Shown piece after piece: positions 16,728 to 25,751 of a stretch of 64,000 bases of DNA. The DNA is taken from the NCBI RefSeq assembly GCF_014212355.1, contig NZ_JACKXD010000001.1, positions 167,143 to 231,142 on the forward strand, given 5' to 3'. This DNA comes from Halobellus ruber (GTDB lineage: Archaea > Halobacteriota > Halobacteria > Halobacteriales > Haloferacaceae). The notes below the pieces were generated by a model. The model was not told the origin of the DNA. It did not search any database and saw only the letters and a program-made list of their open reading frames with translations. A program made the position numbers and the translations under genes. Each line of letters opens with the position of its first letter. Positions within the stretch are counted from its first letter, which is position 1.

Positions 16728-16922
16728 ATGACGCAGGAAACACTCTATCCCGTGTCGATAGGCTTACTTGATCTTGGATTCGCTGGAGTCCTCCTTCTGG
16801 TTGCTCCAGTGCTGGGAGTAATAATGGGTGTGATCGGTCTCCTTGTCGTAGGGATGTGTCTTGTTCAGCAGTTGGGGCCCTCTCACACAAGATCTACACC
16901 CCGAGTAGCGGGTGATGTATAG
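16728..16922 (+). CDS. two-helix membrane mini-protein, island copy, 64 aa
   Basis: It has two transmembrane helices joined at a VAPVLGVIM motif, then a short polar tail. It is clearly related to the 65-aa protein at 29652-29849 just outside the island: both share LYP near the N-terminus, a DxxxAxVL helix and VAPVLGVxM. Function unknown. Confidence 0.65.
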   Translation: MTQETLYPVSIGLLDLGFAGVLLLVAPVLGVIMGVIGLLVVGMCLVQQLGPSHTRSTPRVAGDV

Positions 16923-16958
16923 CGGAAGGATATCCAGAACTCCGGTTATAATATCCGC

Positions 16959-18353
16959 TCACGTATTACAGTACGTTGTATACTCTGCATCGAACTCCCG
17001 TGGCGGTGGTTGCTGGAATTTCGAACCCATATCCTTCGATGTGTAGGGATTTTCCAACACGGTCAACAACTCCGTGAACTTGGATAACTCCCCAGTGTCG
17101 AGATACTCATCTAGTGCCTCTTCAACCAGATAGTTGCGGGGGATATATTGTGGATTGGCTTCCTGCATCAACTCCTGATCTAGGCCGACAGCAGCCAATC
17201 GATTCCGAAGCTGTTCGAATTCTGCTGTTGCAAACACTGAGTCATCACACGTTCCAGGCGTCTCTAATTCGAGGAACGTATTGGTGTAGTCAGCGTTCGA
17301 CGTGCGAAGCCACTCCACAAACTCATCAACGAGTTCTTCCTCGCCATCTGCGGCGATCCCCAGTTTCTTGCGCATCATCGCGTAGTACTGCGCATCGAAT
17401 CGCTCCGCAAACTCGTCCAGTTTGTCTTCAAGTTCAGCAGACGTGAGCGGTGACTGTGTACACAGCGGTTGGAGTGCCTCTGCAAACCGTTCAAGATTCC
17501 ACCGCAAGATCGGCCGCTGGTTCCCGAATGCATACCGCCCGTGCTTATCGATTGAACTGAACACTGTCTCCTCATCATAGTAATTTATGAACGCACACGG
17601 GCCGTAATCGAATGTTTCTCCATCGATACTCATATTGTCCGTATTCATCACGCCGTGAATGAATCCGACACGCAACCAGTCAACAACCATCTCAATCGAC
17701 GACTGCATAACTGCATCGAAGAACTCTAGATACGTACGATCCGCTGCGTTCAGCTGCGGGTAGTGCCTGTCGATAACGTAGTCAGTGAAGCGCTGTAGTT
17801 CATCGGGTGCTTGGCTGGCAACATACTGGAACGTTCCGTATCGAATGTGGCTGTTCATCACTCGGACAAGGATGGCACCGGGTTCTGTCCGGCGCCGTTC
17901 GACTGCTTCGTCGGTCTCGACGACGGCCAGACTCCGCGATGTTTTGATGTTGAGATGCTGCATCGCGTATGAGTACAGATACTCTCTCAGCATTGAACTG
18001 ATCGTAGCCCTACCATCGCCTCGTCCGGAATACGGCGTTTGACCAGCCCCTTTCAACTGAATGTCGTACCTCTCCCCATCATATATATGCTCGCCAAGTA
18101 TCATCGCTCGCCCATCGCCCAAAATGGTAAAACTTCCATACTGGTGGCCTGCGTATGCTTGCGCAATCGGGTCTTCCAAGCGATCCTGACCTGCTAACAT
18201 CTCTGCATCGAGTTCCGCTGTCTCCAATCCAAGATCAGCACACACCTCGTCATTACAAAGCAAAACTTCGGGATGAGCGATACGTTCCGGCGTTACCCTC
18301 GAATATAGACTTGAGTCTAACTCTTTGTACGTGGTGTCAAATGAAAAGACCAT
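16959..18353 (-). CDS. selO: SelO/YdiU family protein (pseudokinase-fold AMPylase)
   Basis: The SelO family has a kinase fold with inverted ATP orientation and transfers AMP to protein hydroxyl groups, with roles in redox stress. Signatures seen are LGDGRAMILGE, QLKGAGQTPYSGRGDGRA, the HGVMNTDNMS loop and DYGPCAF with the metal-binding Asp. It is 464 aa, close to family length. It looks intact and stands alone in the island, so it may be cargo. No adjacent regulator is evident. Confidence 0.92.
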   Translation of the reverse strand: MVFSFDTTYKELDSSLYSRVTPERIAHPEVLLCNDEVCADLGLETAELDAEMLAGQDRLEDPIAQAYAGHQYGSFTILGDGRAMILGEHIYDGERYDIQLKGAGQTPYSGRGDGRATISSMLREYLYSYAMQHLNIKTSRSLAVVETDEAVERRRTEPGAILVRVMNSHIRYGTFQYVASQAPDELQRFTDYVIDRHYPQLNAADRTYLEFFDAVMQSSIEMVVDWLRVGFIHGVMNTDNMSIDGETFDYGPCAFINYYDEETVFSSIDKHGRYAFGNQRPILRWNLERFAEALQPLCTQSPLTSAELEDKLDEFAERFDAQYYAMMRKKLGIAADGEEELVDEFVEWLRTSNADYTNTFLELETPGTCDDSVFATAEFEQLRNRLAAVGLDQELMQEANPQYIPRNYLVEEALDEYLDTGELSKFTELLTVLENPYTSKDMGSKFQQPPPREFDAEYTTYCNT

Positions 18354-18557
18354 TCAGTTTCGTATCCTGTTATCCTGCTTGATTCAATAAGCTTGTCTTT
18401 GAGGGTGTCATAGAAGACTTCGCACACCACACAGGATTCATTCAACACAGGGGACTCACCGATCGATCAATACAGGGAGTCTATGTATCGAGTAATCACA
18501 TCAGCCGATTGTATTCCGGCGAAACGACTATTGGTAAGACCAATGTATTACATCTAT

Positions 18558-18905
18558 ATGTCCGGAGCGACCACAGATGACGACGACACGGACGACATCG
18601 CCACTGTGAACTTCAAAGTCACCGAGTCGTTCCTCGCCAAGATCGACGAGACGTGGCAGGGACGCGGATTCAACAGCCGAAGCGAATTCATCCGGTATAC
18701 GCTCCGAGATGCGGTCGAATTCCCGACGTTCGACCGCGACGAACTCGTTGCGCTACTCGAAGCCGAGGAAGACATTCGAGAGGGACGGACAACCAGCGCC
18801 GAGGAAGCCCGCGAGCGGTTCGGGACGAGCGATGAGTTACGACGGGTGGACGTGGGAACTCTCCTCAACAGCCGAAGAGGACCTCAATGGACTGTCACCC
18901 GCTGA
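18558..18905 (+). CDS. ribbon-helix-helix antitoxin, ~115 aa
   Basis: The N-terminal part (TVNFKVTESFLAKIDE then GFNSRSEFIRYTLRDAV) is a CopG-type RHH DNA-binding fold. The next region, EEARERFG, is the usual toxin-contact end. The reading frame continues 74 bp into the toxin gene, longer than the usual overlap, so the C-terminus may be extended by a frameshift. The start could also be ATG at 18543. Confidence 0.8.
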   Translation: MSGATTDDDDTDDIATVNFKVTESFLAKIDETWQGRGFNSRSEFIRYTLRDAVEFPTFDRDELVALLEAEEDIREGRTTSAEEARERFGTSDELRRVDVGTLLNSRRGPQWTVTR

Positions 18906-19116
18906 GCAAGACCGGATACTCGACAAGCTTGATGAAATCGTCTCTTCACCGTGGCGTGACCCACCGGACTACGGCGAGCCACTCCAGAACAGTCCCTACA
19001 AGAAAATCCGTATCGGTGAGTTTCGGCTGTCCGTGAGCTTCCGGAAGACCGACCAGCGGCTTGTCGTCGCACGTGTCAAGCGCCGTGGCGGCGCGTACAC
19101 CGCTGACGACGACTAA
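18832..19116 (+). CDS. RelE/ParE-type toxin, 94 aa
   Basis: It shows the RelE fold pattern: WELSSTAEEDLNGLSPAEQDRI helices, a Pro-rich loop, then GEFRLSVSF, RLVVARVKRRGGAY with the conserved Arg residues. It would be an mRNA interferase or gyrase inhibitor held in check by the overlapping RHH antitoxin. Confidence 0.85.
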   Translation: MSYDGWTWELSSTAEEDLNGLSPAEQDRILDKLDEIVSSPWRDPPDYGEPLQNSPYKKIRIGEFRLSVSFRKTDQRLVVARVKRRGGAYTADDD

Positions 19117-19374
19117 GTAACGAACCACCCTCGGGACGACAAACTGCGGGTAACGGCTTGGCGGATGTTCTTATAATAGGAAAGTACGCACGTTCACCTG
19201 ACGGGTGTTTCAACGCTGGCGGGGTGGAACAACCAACGACCAACTGCTGTATAGAACCTCTCCATCTGGCACGGCAGTCCCTGGTAGAACCCGGAGAAGA
19301 TGGTTCCACGGTCTCCGGCCAGAGCCTTGCCCGAACAGTTGAGGGTCTTCACGTCCTATTGGTAGTAGAAACTC

Positions 19375-20628
19375 GTGTCATCTACACCAACCAACTACGA
19401 TATCGTGGTCTGGGGAGCCACAGGATTCGCTGGCCAACTCGTCGCCAAACACCTCACCAGTCACTACCCCGCTGCTGAACTGTCTGTTGCTCTTGGTGGT
19501 CGAAATGAATCCCAGCTCCGCCGGCTCGCAGAAGAGCTTACAGATGAGTCTGATCGAGAGCAGATCGCCGTTGTCGTCGGTGATGCCACCGACCCGGCGA
19601 GCCTCGGTAAGATAGCCGGCCAAACGAAGGTCATCTGTACGACAGTCGGGCCCTACACAACGTACGGGACCCCACTCGTCGAAGCCTGTATTGAGGCTGA
19701 AACCGACTACTGTGATCTCACCGGGGAGATTAACTGGGTTCGAGAGATGATCGACCGCTATCACGACGATGCTGTGGCTGCTGACGTGAAAATCGTCCAC
19801 AGCTGTGGGTTCGATTCGATCCCATCCGACCTCGGGGTTAACCTGCTGCAATCGTACGCTACCGAGGAGTTTGGAGATGCTTGTGAGTTCGTTCGTATCT
19901 ATCTCGAAGAGGGAGAGGGTGGGGTGAGTGGCGGCACTTTAGCTAGTGCGGCCGAATTATTCGAAGCCGCTGCGACTGATCCGATTGCCCGGGAAACAGT
20001 ATCGAATCCGTACTCGTTGGCTCCACCGGGCGAACGCTGCGGTGTCGATACAGGCGAACAGCGACGACCACAGCGGGATTCCATCCGCTCGATATGGACG
20101 GCTCCCTCGCCGATGGCAGCCGTCAACGAACGGGTCATCCGACGGAGTAACGCCCTCTTGGAGTATCCGTGGGGCCGAGAGTTTCGGTGTACAGAGGTCA
20201 TTCCAACCGGGTCTGGGATCGGCGGTGCCGCAGCAGCTGGCGGGATCGCACTCGGCTTGGGTGTCGGAACCGCTGCGATGAAGAGTCGGGTGCTTCGGCG
20301 TGGATTGCGTCGGTTCGTGTTCCCTGAGCCGGGCACAGGGCCCTCGGAAGCGAAGCGCAAATCAGGTCACTTCTTGGTTCGTGTCATCGGCCGCGGGACA
20401 ACGACCGACGGGCCATTCACTGTCGCGAGTGAGATCGGAGCCGAGCTGGATCCTGGCTATGGTGCAACCGCCCGGATGCTTGGAGAGGCTGGGATGTGCT
20501 TGCTGCGAGGTGAGACGGAGTCACCGCTAGACGGTGGCATTCTGACGCCCGCTTCGGGGATTGGTGATCCGCTCGGTGATCGACTTCGGGATGTTGGCTT
20601 CACTGTGACCGCTGGTGGGTGGCAGTGA
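19375..20628 (+). CDS. saccharopine dehydrogenase-like / trans-acting enoyl reductase family oxidoreductase
   Basis: The N-terminal NAD(P)-binding motif is GATGFAGQLVAKHL, followed by VVGDATDP, TTVGPYTTYGTPLVEAC and HSCGFDSIPSDLG, all hallmarks of the family. The 417-aa size fits. Substrate is unknown; lipid-related reductions are common in the family. The start is GTG at 19375. It is intact although the downstream SufU-like gene is broken. Confidence 0.85.
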   Translation: MSSTPTNYDIVVWGATGFAGQLVAKHLTSHYPAAELSVALGGRNESQLRRLAEELTDESDREQIAVVVGDATDPASLGKIAGQTKVICTTVGPYTTYGTPLVEACIEAETDYCDLTGEINWVREMIDRYHDDAVAADVKIVHSCGFDSIPSDLGVNLLQSYATEEFGDACEFVRIYLEEGEGGVSGGTLASAAELFEAAATDPIARETVSNPYSLAPPGERCGVDTGEQRRPQRDSIRSIWTAPSPMAAVNERVIRRSNALLEYPWGREFRCTEVIPTGSGIGGAAAAGGIALGLGVGTAAMKSRVLRRGLRRFVFPEPGTGPSEAKRKSGHFLVRVIGRGTTTDGPFTVASEIGAELDPGYGATARMLGEAGMCLLRGETESPLDGGILTPASGIGDPLGDRLRDVGFTVTAGGWQ

Positions 20629-20658
20629 GCAACACGCTATGGCGATGGCTCTCGGGAG

Positions 20659-21057
20659 CTACTCGTGGTCTTCAGCTGCTTGCCGAAACGCTGTGAGGAC
20701 TAATTCTGCACACTGGAGCCTGCTGGGTGTCAACTCCATTCCAACACGTTCTTCGATGTATTCGGTATCCCACTCGATGATCTCAGAAACAGCGGTACCG
20801 ACCATCTGTTCGGATAACAACGAAGCACTAGCTTGAGACAATGTACATCCATCCCCTGTGAAGCGAACGGCCTCAACGATGGTTCCGTCGTCGCTAAGAG
20901 CGATTTACAGCGAGACACGGTCGCCATCGGGATGAGTGGGGCCGACACACTGCGGGTTCGTCATTTCGGCTTCGATATCAGGTGATTGGAGGGCACCGTA
21001 ATTCCGTGGATTCCGTGAGTGATCCCCGAGCATCTCTTGAACGAGCGTGTCGTCCAT
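20659..21057 (-). pseudogene. sufU: SufU/NifU-type Fe-S scaffold gene interrupted by a stop codon
   Basis: Translated from ATG at 21057 it gives MDDTLVQEMLGDHSRNPRNY, then NPQCVGPTHPDGDRVSL, a TAA at 20905-20907, and in the same frame IALSDDG, FTGDGCTLSQASASLLSE and RLQCAELVL. The three scaffold cysteines (NPQC, GDGC, RLQC) and the Asp are all kept, so only one base seems to have changed. As it stands the product ends after 50 residues. Confidence 0.85.
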
Positions 21058-21242
21058 ATCTCTCTGTAAGATCTACAGGATCAAGATTGCTCGGGGAATC
21101 GGTATCGGGTACGTGCCCAACGAGATCTATTCAGTCGCCGCGCTCGACGTATCATAAGTACAAGCGGGCGTACGCGTACGAATTCCCGCTCGATGAGTTT
21201 CGGCGCAGCGGGTCCGGTGGCCAGCACCCGCAGGCGGCGGCG

Positions 21243-21518
21243 ATGACTGACCCGTCCAGTGAGGGTGCCGGAGAGTCGGTCGGGGCTGCGGACGCCGACG
21301 CTGGGCGTGATGCCGATGCTGATGCTGCTGAGCAGCCAGGGGCTGACGGTGACGGGACCGGTGGTGTGACTCAGGCTGGCCGTGTAGACGATGTGGCGGG
21401 GGCTGACTATGACGGGGACGCGGGTGGTGAGGGTTCGGGCAGGTTCGGTGATGTCAATCCGGAGTTGATCCGGATGGTGAATGAAGGGATTATCGAGCAG
21501 CTCAGCGGCGACGGCTAA
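21243..21518 (+). CDS. small acidic low-complexity protein, 91 aa
   Basis: It is rich in Asp, Gly and Ala with DADAD-type runs, and ends in a short structured segment VNPELIRMVNEGIIEQL. The composition is that of a disordered haloarchaeal protein. The ATG at 21243 was chosen because the upstream frame lacks a better start. No function can be named. Confidence 0.5.
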   Translation: MTDPSSEGAGESVGAADADAGRDADADAAEQPGADGDGTGGVTQAGRVDDVAGADYDGDAGGEGSGRFGDVNPELIRMVNEGIIEQLSGDG

Positions 21519-21667
21519 CGGCTGGCGCGCCGCGGGTGGGTGGCGGTCTGGGTTTTTTTATATGATTGGGAAGGGTGTCTGATACTCATCCTGTAGTTAG
21601 AGTACAGGGTCTCGTAGAACCGTTGTAATCCCTGCGCTGGGTCCGTGAACTGGTCAATGTAGAGGAT

Positions 21668-24262
21668 CTACGGAGCGACGAATTCGACATCCGTAATCTC
21701 GAACCGTGCCCCGCCGTCTGACCCGTTTGTGACACGGATCTGCCAATCGTGAGCGGTAACAACTTGTTCGACAATGCTCAGCCCGAACCCGGTTCCGTCT
21801 GCCGACCGCGAGTAGCCGGCCTCGAAGATGGCTTCACGTTCGTCGACCGGAATCCCCGGACCGTCATCCTCTATATAGAACCCGTCGTCTAGTTCGCCAA
21901 TCGTTATAGTCACATCCGCTCCGCCGTGTTCGACTGCGTTCCGGAATAGATTCTCGAACACCTGCTTGAGACGACTTCTGTCGGCCAGGACGCTTCGATC
22001 GATACGAGTGGTCAATACCGCTTGCTTGGTCTCGACGTTCTCCCAGCACCCGTTGATCATCGTGGAGAGATCGACCGGCTGAGCGTCGGTCACCTCTTGT
22101 CCTTCCCGGGCTAGCGTCAGGAGATCATCGATCAGCGTCCCCATCCGGTTGAGTGCCCGTTCGACATCGTCGAGATGGTCGCTGTCACACTCGTCGGCAA
22201 CCAGTTCGAGCCGTCCGGTGGCGACGTTCAGTGGGTTCCGGAGATCGTGTGAGACGACACTCGTGAACTCTTCGAGCCGCTCGTTCGCACGCTTAACCGA
22301 CTCACGTTCGCTGATGTCGATGTACATTGCCATCGTGCCGATGACCTCGCCGTCGGCTGTGCGGCGTGGAACCGCACGCAGAAGTGTCTCAACGACCTCG
22401 CCATCGGCAGTCACCAGCTCCCGTTTTTCTCTGTCGAACGTCCCTTCCACCGAGCGTTTGTACCCGCCCTCTTCGAGCAATGTCTCCGCCGAGTCGGACG
22501 TATAGAAGTCCGCGAGCTCGCGGTTGAGTATCGCGTCCGCATCATATCCAAGTGTCTCGACGAACTGACTGTTACAGTCCTCGATGATCGGCTCGCCGTC
22601 TTCTGCTCGTGTGAGAATTGTCATCACCGGGGCTTTCTCAAACAGCGTTCGGTACTGTGTCTCAAATTTCGTTGCTAGCTGCTCCAGTTCCTCAGTTTTT
22701 TCTTCGAGCTGGCGCTCGCGTTTCCTCTGTTCGGTGATGTCGCGGGCGATCCCGATGATCCCTGTCGGCTCCCCGTCGTCGTCCGTCATCCGAACCCCTC
22801 GAAACTCGTGTGGGACTTGTCGCCCGTCAGCAGTCGTGATCTCGGCTTCGGTGACGTGTGACCCCGTCTCGAAGATCTCGTTGATCGAGTGTTCAATCGC
22901 TTCGCGGTGCTCGCCCTCGAAGAACTCTAAGGCGTTCATCGATCCGATCTCCGCATCACTGTAGCCGGTGAGCTCCGGCAGCTTGCTGTTCCATCGCTGG
23001 AAGTCGCCGTCGGTATCGACGAAATAGAAGATATCATCCAGGGTATCGAGACTCTGCTCGATGAACGCCTGCTCTTCGTGAAGTTTCTGTTCGTGTTCTT
23101 TTTCTTCGGTCACGTCTTGTTGGAAGCCGACGTAATTGGTGAGTTCGCCGTCGTCACCGTATACTGGTGCAATCGAGACCCGATTCCAGAACTCGGTGCC
23201 GTCTTGCCGATAGTTTCGAAGTTCGACAGTCACGGGTTCTTCGCTGGCGATCGCCTCTCGCATCTGAGCGACTGCCTCAGGGTTCGTGTGTTCTCCCTGG
23301 AGAAACCGGCAGTTGGAACCGAGGACTTCTTCTTCAGGGTACCCTGTCATTTCCGTGAAACGGTCGTTGACGTAGATGAGGGGATTGTCGTCCTGTGAGG
23401 GATCACTGATCGTGATGCCGACGGGAGCCGCATCCATCGCCCGGTCTTTCCGTTCGAATTCGGCTTGTTGTGCCCGACGGTCGGTGATGTCACGAGCGAC
23501 GCCTACGACTCCTTCGATGGTGCCATCCGCCCGCAATGGCGTTAACCGATACTCCAGCACCGCGTATCCGTGGTCGGGGAAGGTGTTGTCGAGCTCACCT
23601 TGGATTTCGTTTCGTTTACCCGACAGGAGCTCCTGAAATGGATCGCCATCCGCTTGCTCACGGATCCGGGGGATGAGAGTGCTTTGTTCACCCGCAAGTT
23701 CCGCTGGGGTACTGTTGTACCACTCAGCAAGATACTCGTTGACAAGCTCGAATCGGCCCTCGGAATCGTAGATACAGGCGGCTTCGTGTATCGAGTTGAC
23801 CATCCGTTTGTACCGCTGTAGTTCTCGATTCCGTTTGGTGAGGGCCTGTTGCGAGCGGAATTGCTCGACAGCGTTTTTCACCCGGTTTCCCAAAACAACG
23901 TACTGATCAGTCCCACTCTTTTTTTGTAGGTAATCGGTAACCCCCGCGGAAATCGCGTTACTGGCGATTTCCTCGGACCCCTTCCCCGTGTAGAGAATAA
24001 ACGGGAGATCAGGATGCTCGGTGCGGACGGCCGCAAGAAACTCGATACCGTTCTGACCGGGCATATCGTAGTCGGAGATGATACAATCAAACTCGGTATC
24101 GGCAAGTCGATCCAGTCCATCGCTGGGACTGGTTGCGGTCTCGACAGTAAATTGATCATACTCCTCTTCAAGAAATGTCGCGGCCAAGTCTACAAAATCC
24201 GGGTCATCATCCACGTGAAGGACGCGAATTGTACCGGAGGTCCTACCTACTGTCCCACCCAT
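21668..24262 (-). CDS. hybrid receiver-PAS-LOV-PAS histidine kinase, 864 aa
   Basis: Domains in order are: receiver (about 12-130, phospho-Asp in SDYDMPG at ~64), PAS (150-260), a LOV-type PAS (272-388), PAS (400-512), PAS (530-652), HisKA with H672 in SHDLRNPL, and HATPase with N-box NLFRNAVEHG, DDGPG and GTGFGLSI. The LOV module has GSNCRFLQ with the photoactive Cys (~318), Asn residues ~350 and ~360, and Gln ~381, all expected for flavin photochemistry. It is a likely blue-light sensor. Cytosolic: no transmembrane segment is seen. All kinase boxes are intact. Confidence 0.93.
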   Translation of the reverse strand: MGGTVGRTSGTIRVLHVDDDPDFVDLAATFLEEEYDQFTVETATSPSDGLDRLADTEFDCIISDYDMPGQNGIEFLAAVRTEHPDLPFILYTGKGSEEIASNAISAGVTDYLQKKSGTDQYVVLGNRVKNAVEQFRSQQALTKRNRELQRYKRMVNSIHEAACIYDSEGRFELVNEYLAEWYNSTPAELAGEQSTLIPRIREQADGDPFQELLSGKRNEIQGELDNTFPDHGYAVLEYRLTPLRADGTIEGVVGVARDITDRRAQQAEFERKDRAMDAAPVGITISDPSQDDNPLIYVNDRFTEMTGYPEEEVLGSNCRFLQGEHTNPEAVAQMREAIASEEPVTVELRNYRQDGTEFWNRVSIAPVYGDDGELTNYVGFQQDVTEEKEHEQKLHEEQAFIEQSLDTLDDIFYFVDTDGDFQRWNSKLPELTGYSDAEIGSMNALEFFEGEHREAIEHSINEIFETGSHVTEAEITTADGRQVPHEFRGVRMTDDDGEPTGIIGIARDITEQRKRERQLEEKTEELEQLATKFETQYRTLFEKAPVMTILTRAEDGEPIIEDCNSQFVETLGYDADAILNRELADFYTSDSAETLLEEGGYKRSVEGTFDREKRELVTADGEVVETLLRAVPRRTADGEVIGTMAMYIDISERESVKRANERLEEFTSVVSHDLRNPLNVATGRLELVADECDSDHLDDVERALNRMGTLIDDLLTLAREGQEVTDAQPVDLSTMINGCWENVETKQAVLTTRIDRSVLADRSRLKQVFENLFRNAVEHGGADVTITIGELDDGFYIEDDGPGIPVDEREAIFEAGYSRSADGTGFGLSIVEQVVTAHDWQIRVTNGSDGGARFEITDVEFVAP

Positions 24263-24401
24263 AGTCTGGTTCTTACCCTCACGGAAGTTAAATCTGTTAG
24301 ATATGACGACTGTCGTGTTAAGTTAGGAGTGAAGTGGTCATTGGATCGAATTGTCTATAGCCGAATTCGACCGCCTCAGTGGTGGTAGCACGTGGATTGA
24401 C

Positions 24402-24792
24402 TTGAGTTTGTGAAGCGAGAGTAGACATCTCGGCAAGCGATTGAAGTGGGTACTTGTCTCCACATCGCCGGCTTATAGAATTTTCGAGGCGAAACCCACG
24501 GCTTCACAGTGATTCGGATCAATGATGAGCGCCACTGGCTGAACGCTGTTGTCGATCCCAACACGAACACTTTCCTTCACGTCAGGTTGTTTCAGACGAC
24601 AAATACGTCGGTTACCGTGCTGGTTTTACATAACTCGCTATGGAAATCGGAACAGTGTCGGCCGTATCCGTCGTGAGGTGAAACGTCGAAATCCGTATTT
24701 TCGAATTCGTTCAGTAATGTGGGGCTACCGGCGACAGAATCGTGGCTCGAAGCATTCGGCATCTGGTGGAATCGATGCTACACTTCATACAA
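24402..24792 (+). pseudogene. remnant of an IS6-family transposase
   Basis: Pieces typical of haloarchaeal IS6-type transposases are found in order but in different frames: an N-terminal FVKRE-stop and LHIAGL, then GFTVIRINDERHWLNAVVDP with TNTFLHVRLF, then RYGNRNSVGRIRREVKRR, then SWLEAFGIWWN. Internal deletions, a stop and frameshifts make it dead. No terminal inverted repeats are obvious. Confidence 0.8.
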
Positions 24793-24851
24793 AGGTTGTG
24801 ATTGTCTCGTGCGGGGCGATCGCATCGGGGCTATCGGAATCGTAACTGCTC

Positions 24852-25535
24852 TCAGATTGACGAGTGGAACGTGTTCATCCCCGCACGGACGAGTTTCGCT
24901 TCACCCTTCTGAAGGTGTGCGCTGGCTGTGTTTGGGGCGCACCCGAGTCGTTCAGCAACATCTTCGTGGGTAGCCTGCCGGGGTTGGTCGTAGTAGCCTA
25001 GCTCAAGCGCGACAGCGATCGCCTCTGACTGCCGCTCGCTCAGTCGGGATGCGGGGTTCACCTGAGCGCTCGGGAACTGACCGATCGCATCGATACCGAT
25101 GTCCAGTGTCTCCGGAGCCCGGTCCAGAACCGCTTGAAGCGCCGACGGGTCACCGACGACGTGACCGTGGATCTGACCCTTCCGGTAGACGAGCGGCCTG
25201 TGAACGACCATTCCAGTGCGGGCGAGAGCATCTTCAATCACACCGAACATCGGGACGACATCATCTCGCACGTCTATGAGCGAATACGATATCGGCTCTT
25301 CAGTTGCGGAGAGCGTCACGGACTCTACTCCGCGCGTCTTGGTCGCAGCGTCCTGAAACCCGCGGGCATCGCCTTTGATAGCATAGAGGTGTGTGCTCGT
25401 CGTTACGTCCGCCCGGTTCCAGTCGAGAGCACGCGCTTCTGCTACTTCAGGTGAGTCTAGCAGATACGCGACGAACGATGGCGATCTATCGAGATCCGGT
25501 TGTGCCGTGACTCGAATGTGTTTCATATTCGACAT
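24852..25535 (-). CDS. Bat-type (HTH-10) transcription regulator, ~227 aa
   Basis: The C-terminus has the bacterio-opsin-activator HTH pattern: LSERQSEAIAVALELGYYD, then THEDVAERLGCAPNTASAHL, then KGEAKLV. The N-terminal half is a ligand or sensor domain of the haloarchaeal family. Start at 25535, or nine bases downstream at 25526. It is divergent from the quinone oxidoreductase, which it may regulate. Confidence 0.88.
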   Translation of the reverse strand: MSNMKHIRVTAQPDLDRSPSFVAYLLDSPEVAEARALDWNRADVTTSTHLYAIKGDARGFQDAATKTRGVESVTLSATEEPISYSLIDVRDDVVPMFGVIEDALARTGMVVHRPLVYRKGQIHGHVVGDPSALQAVLDRAPETLDIGIDAIGQFPSAQVNPASRLSERQSEAIAVALELGYYDQPRQATHEDVAERLGCAPNTASAHLQKGEAKLVRAGMNTFHSSI

Positions 25536-25751
25536 CCGCGATTCAGACAACTTAAAACCCCTGAGTATACTCCACAGAACCGCTACCCGGACGGGACCCC
25601 TCTCTGGAAATGCAATGTTGCCCGATGGTCCCACAAGCAGTCCACGCATCGGTTCGACGGCTACCAGCCATAGTCCCGGCGGTTTGGTGTCACTGCTCCC
25701 CTGCGTCAGGAGTGGTACTACCGCCTGCCACCCCGGAGAGGTGACCAGCGT

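Noticed and set aside
19158..19374. Possible TnpB C-terminal remnant (GGVEQPTTN-like stretch)
   Set aside because: Only a short stretch resembles haloarchaeal IS200/IS605 proteins; too little to claim a family.
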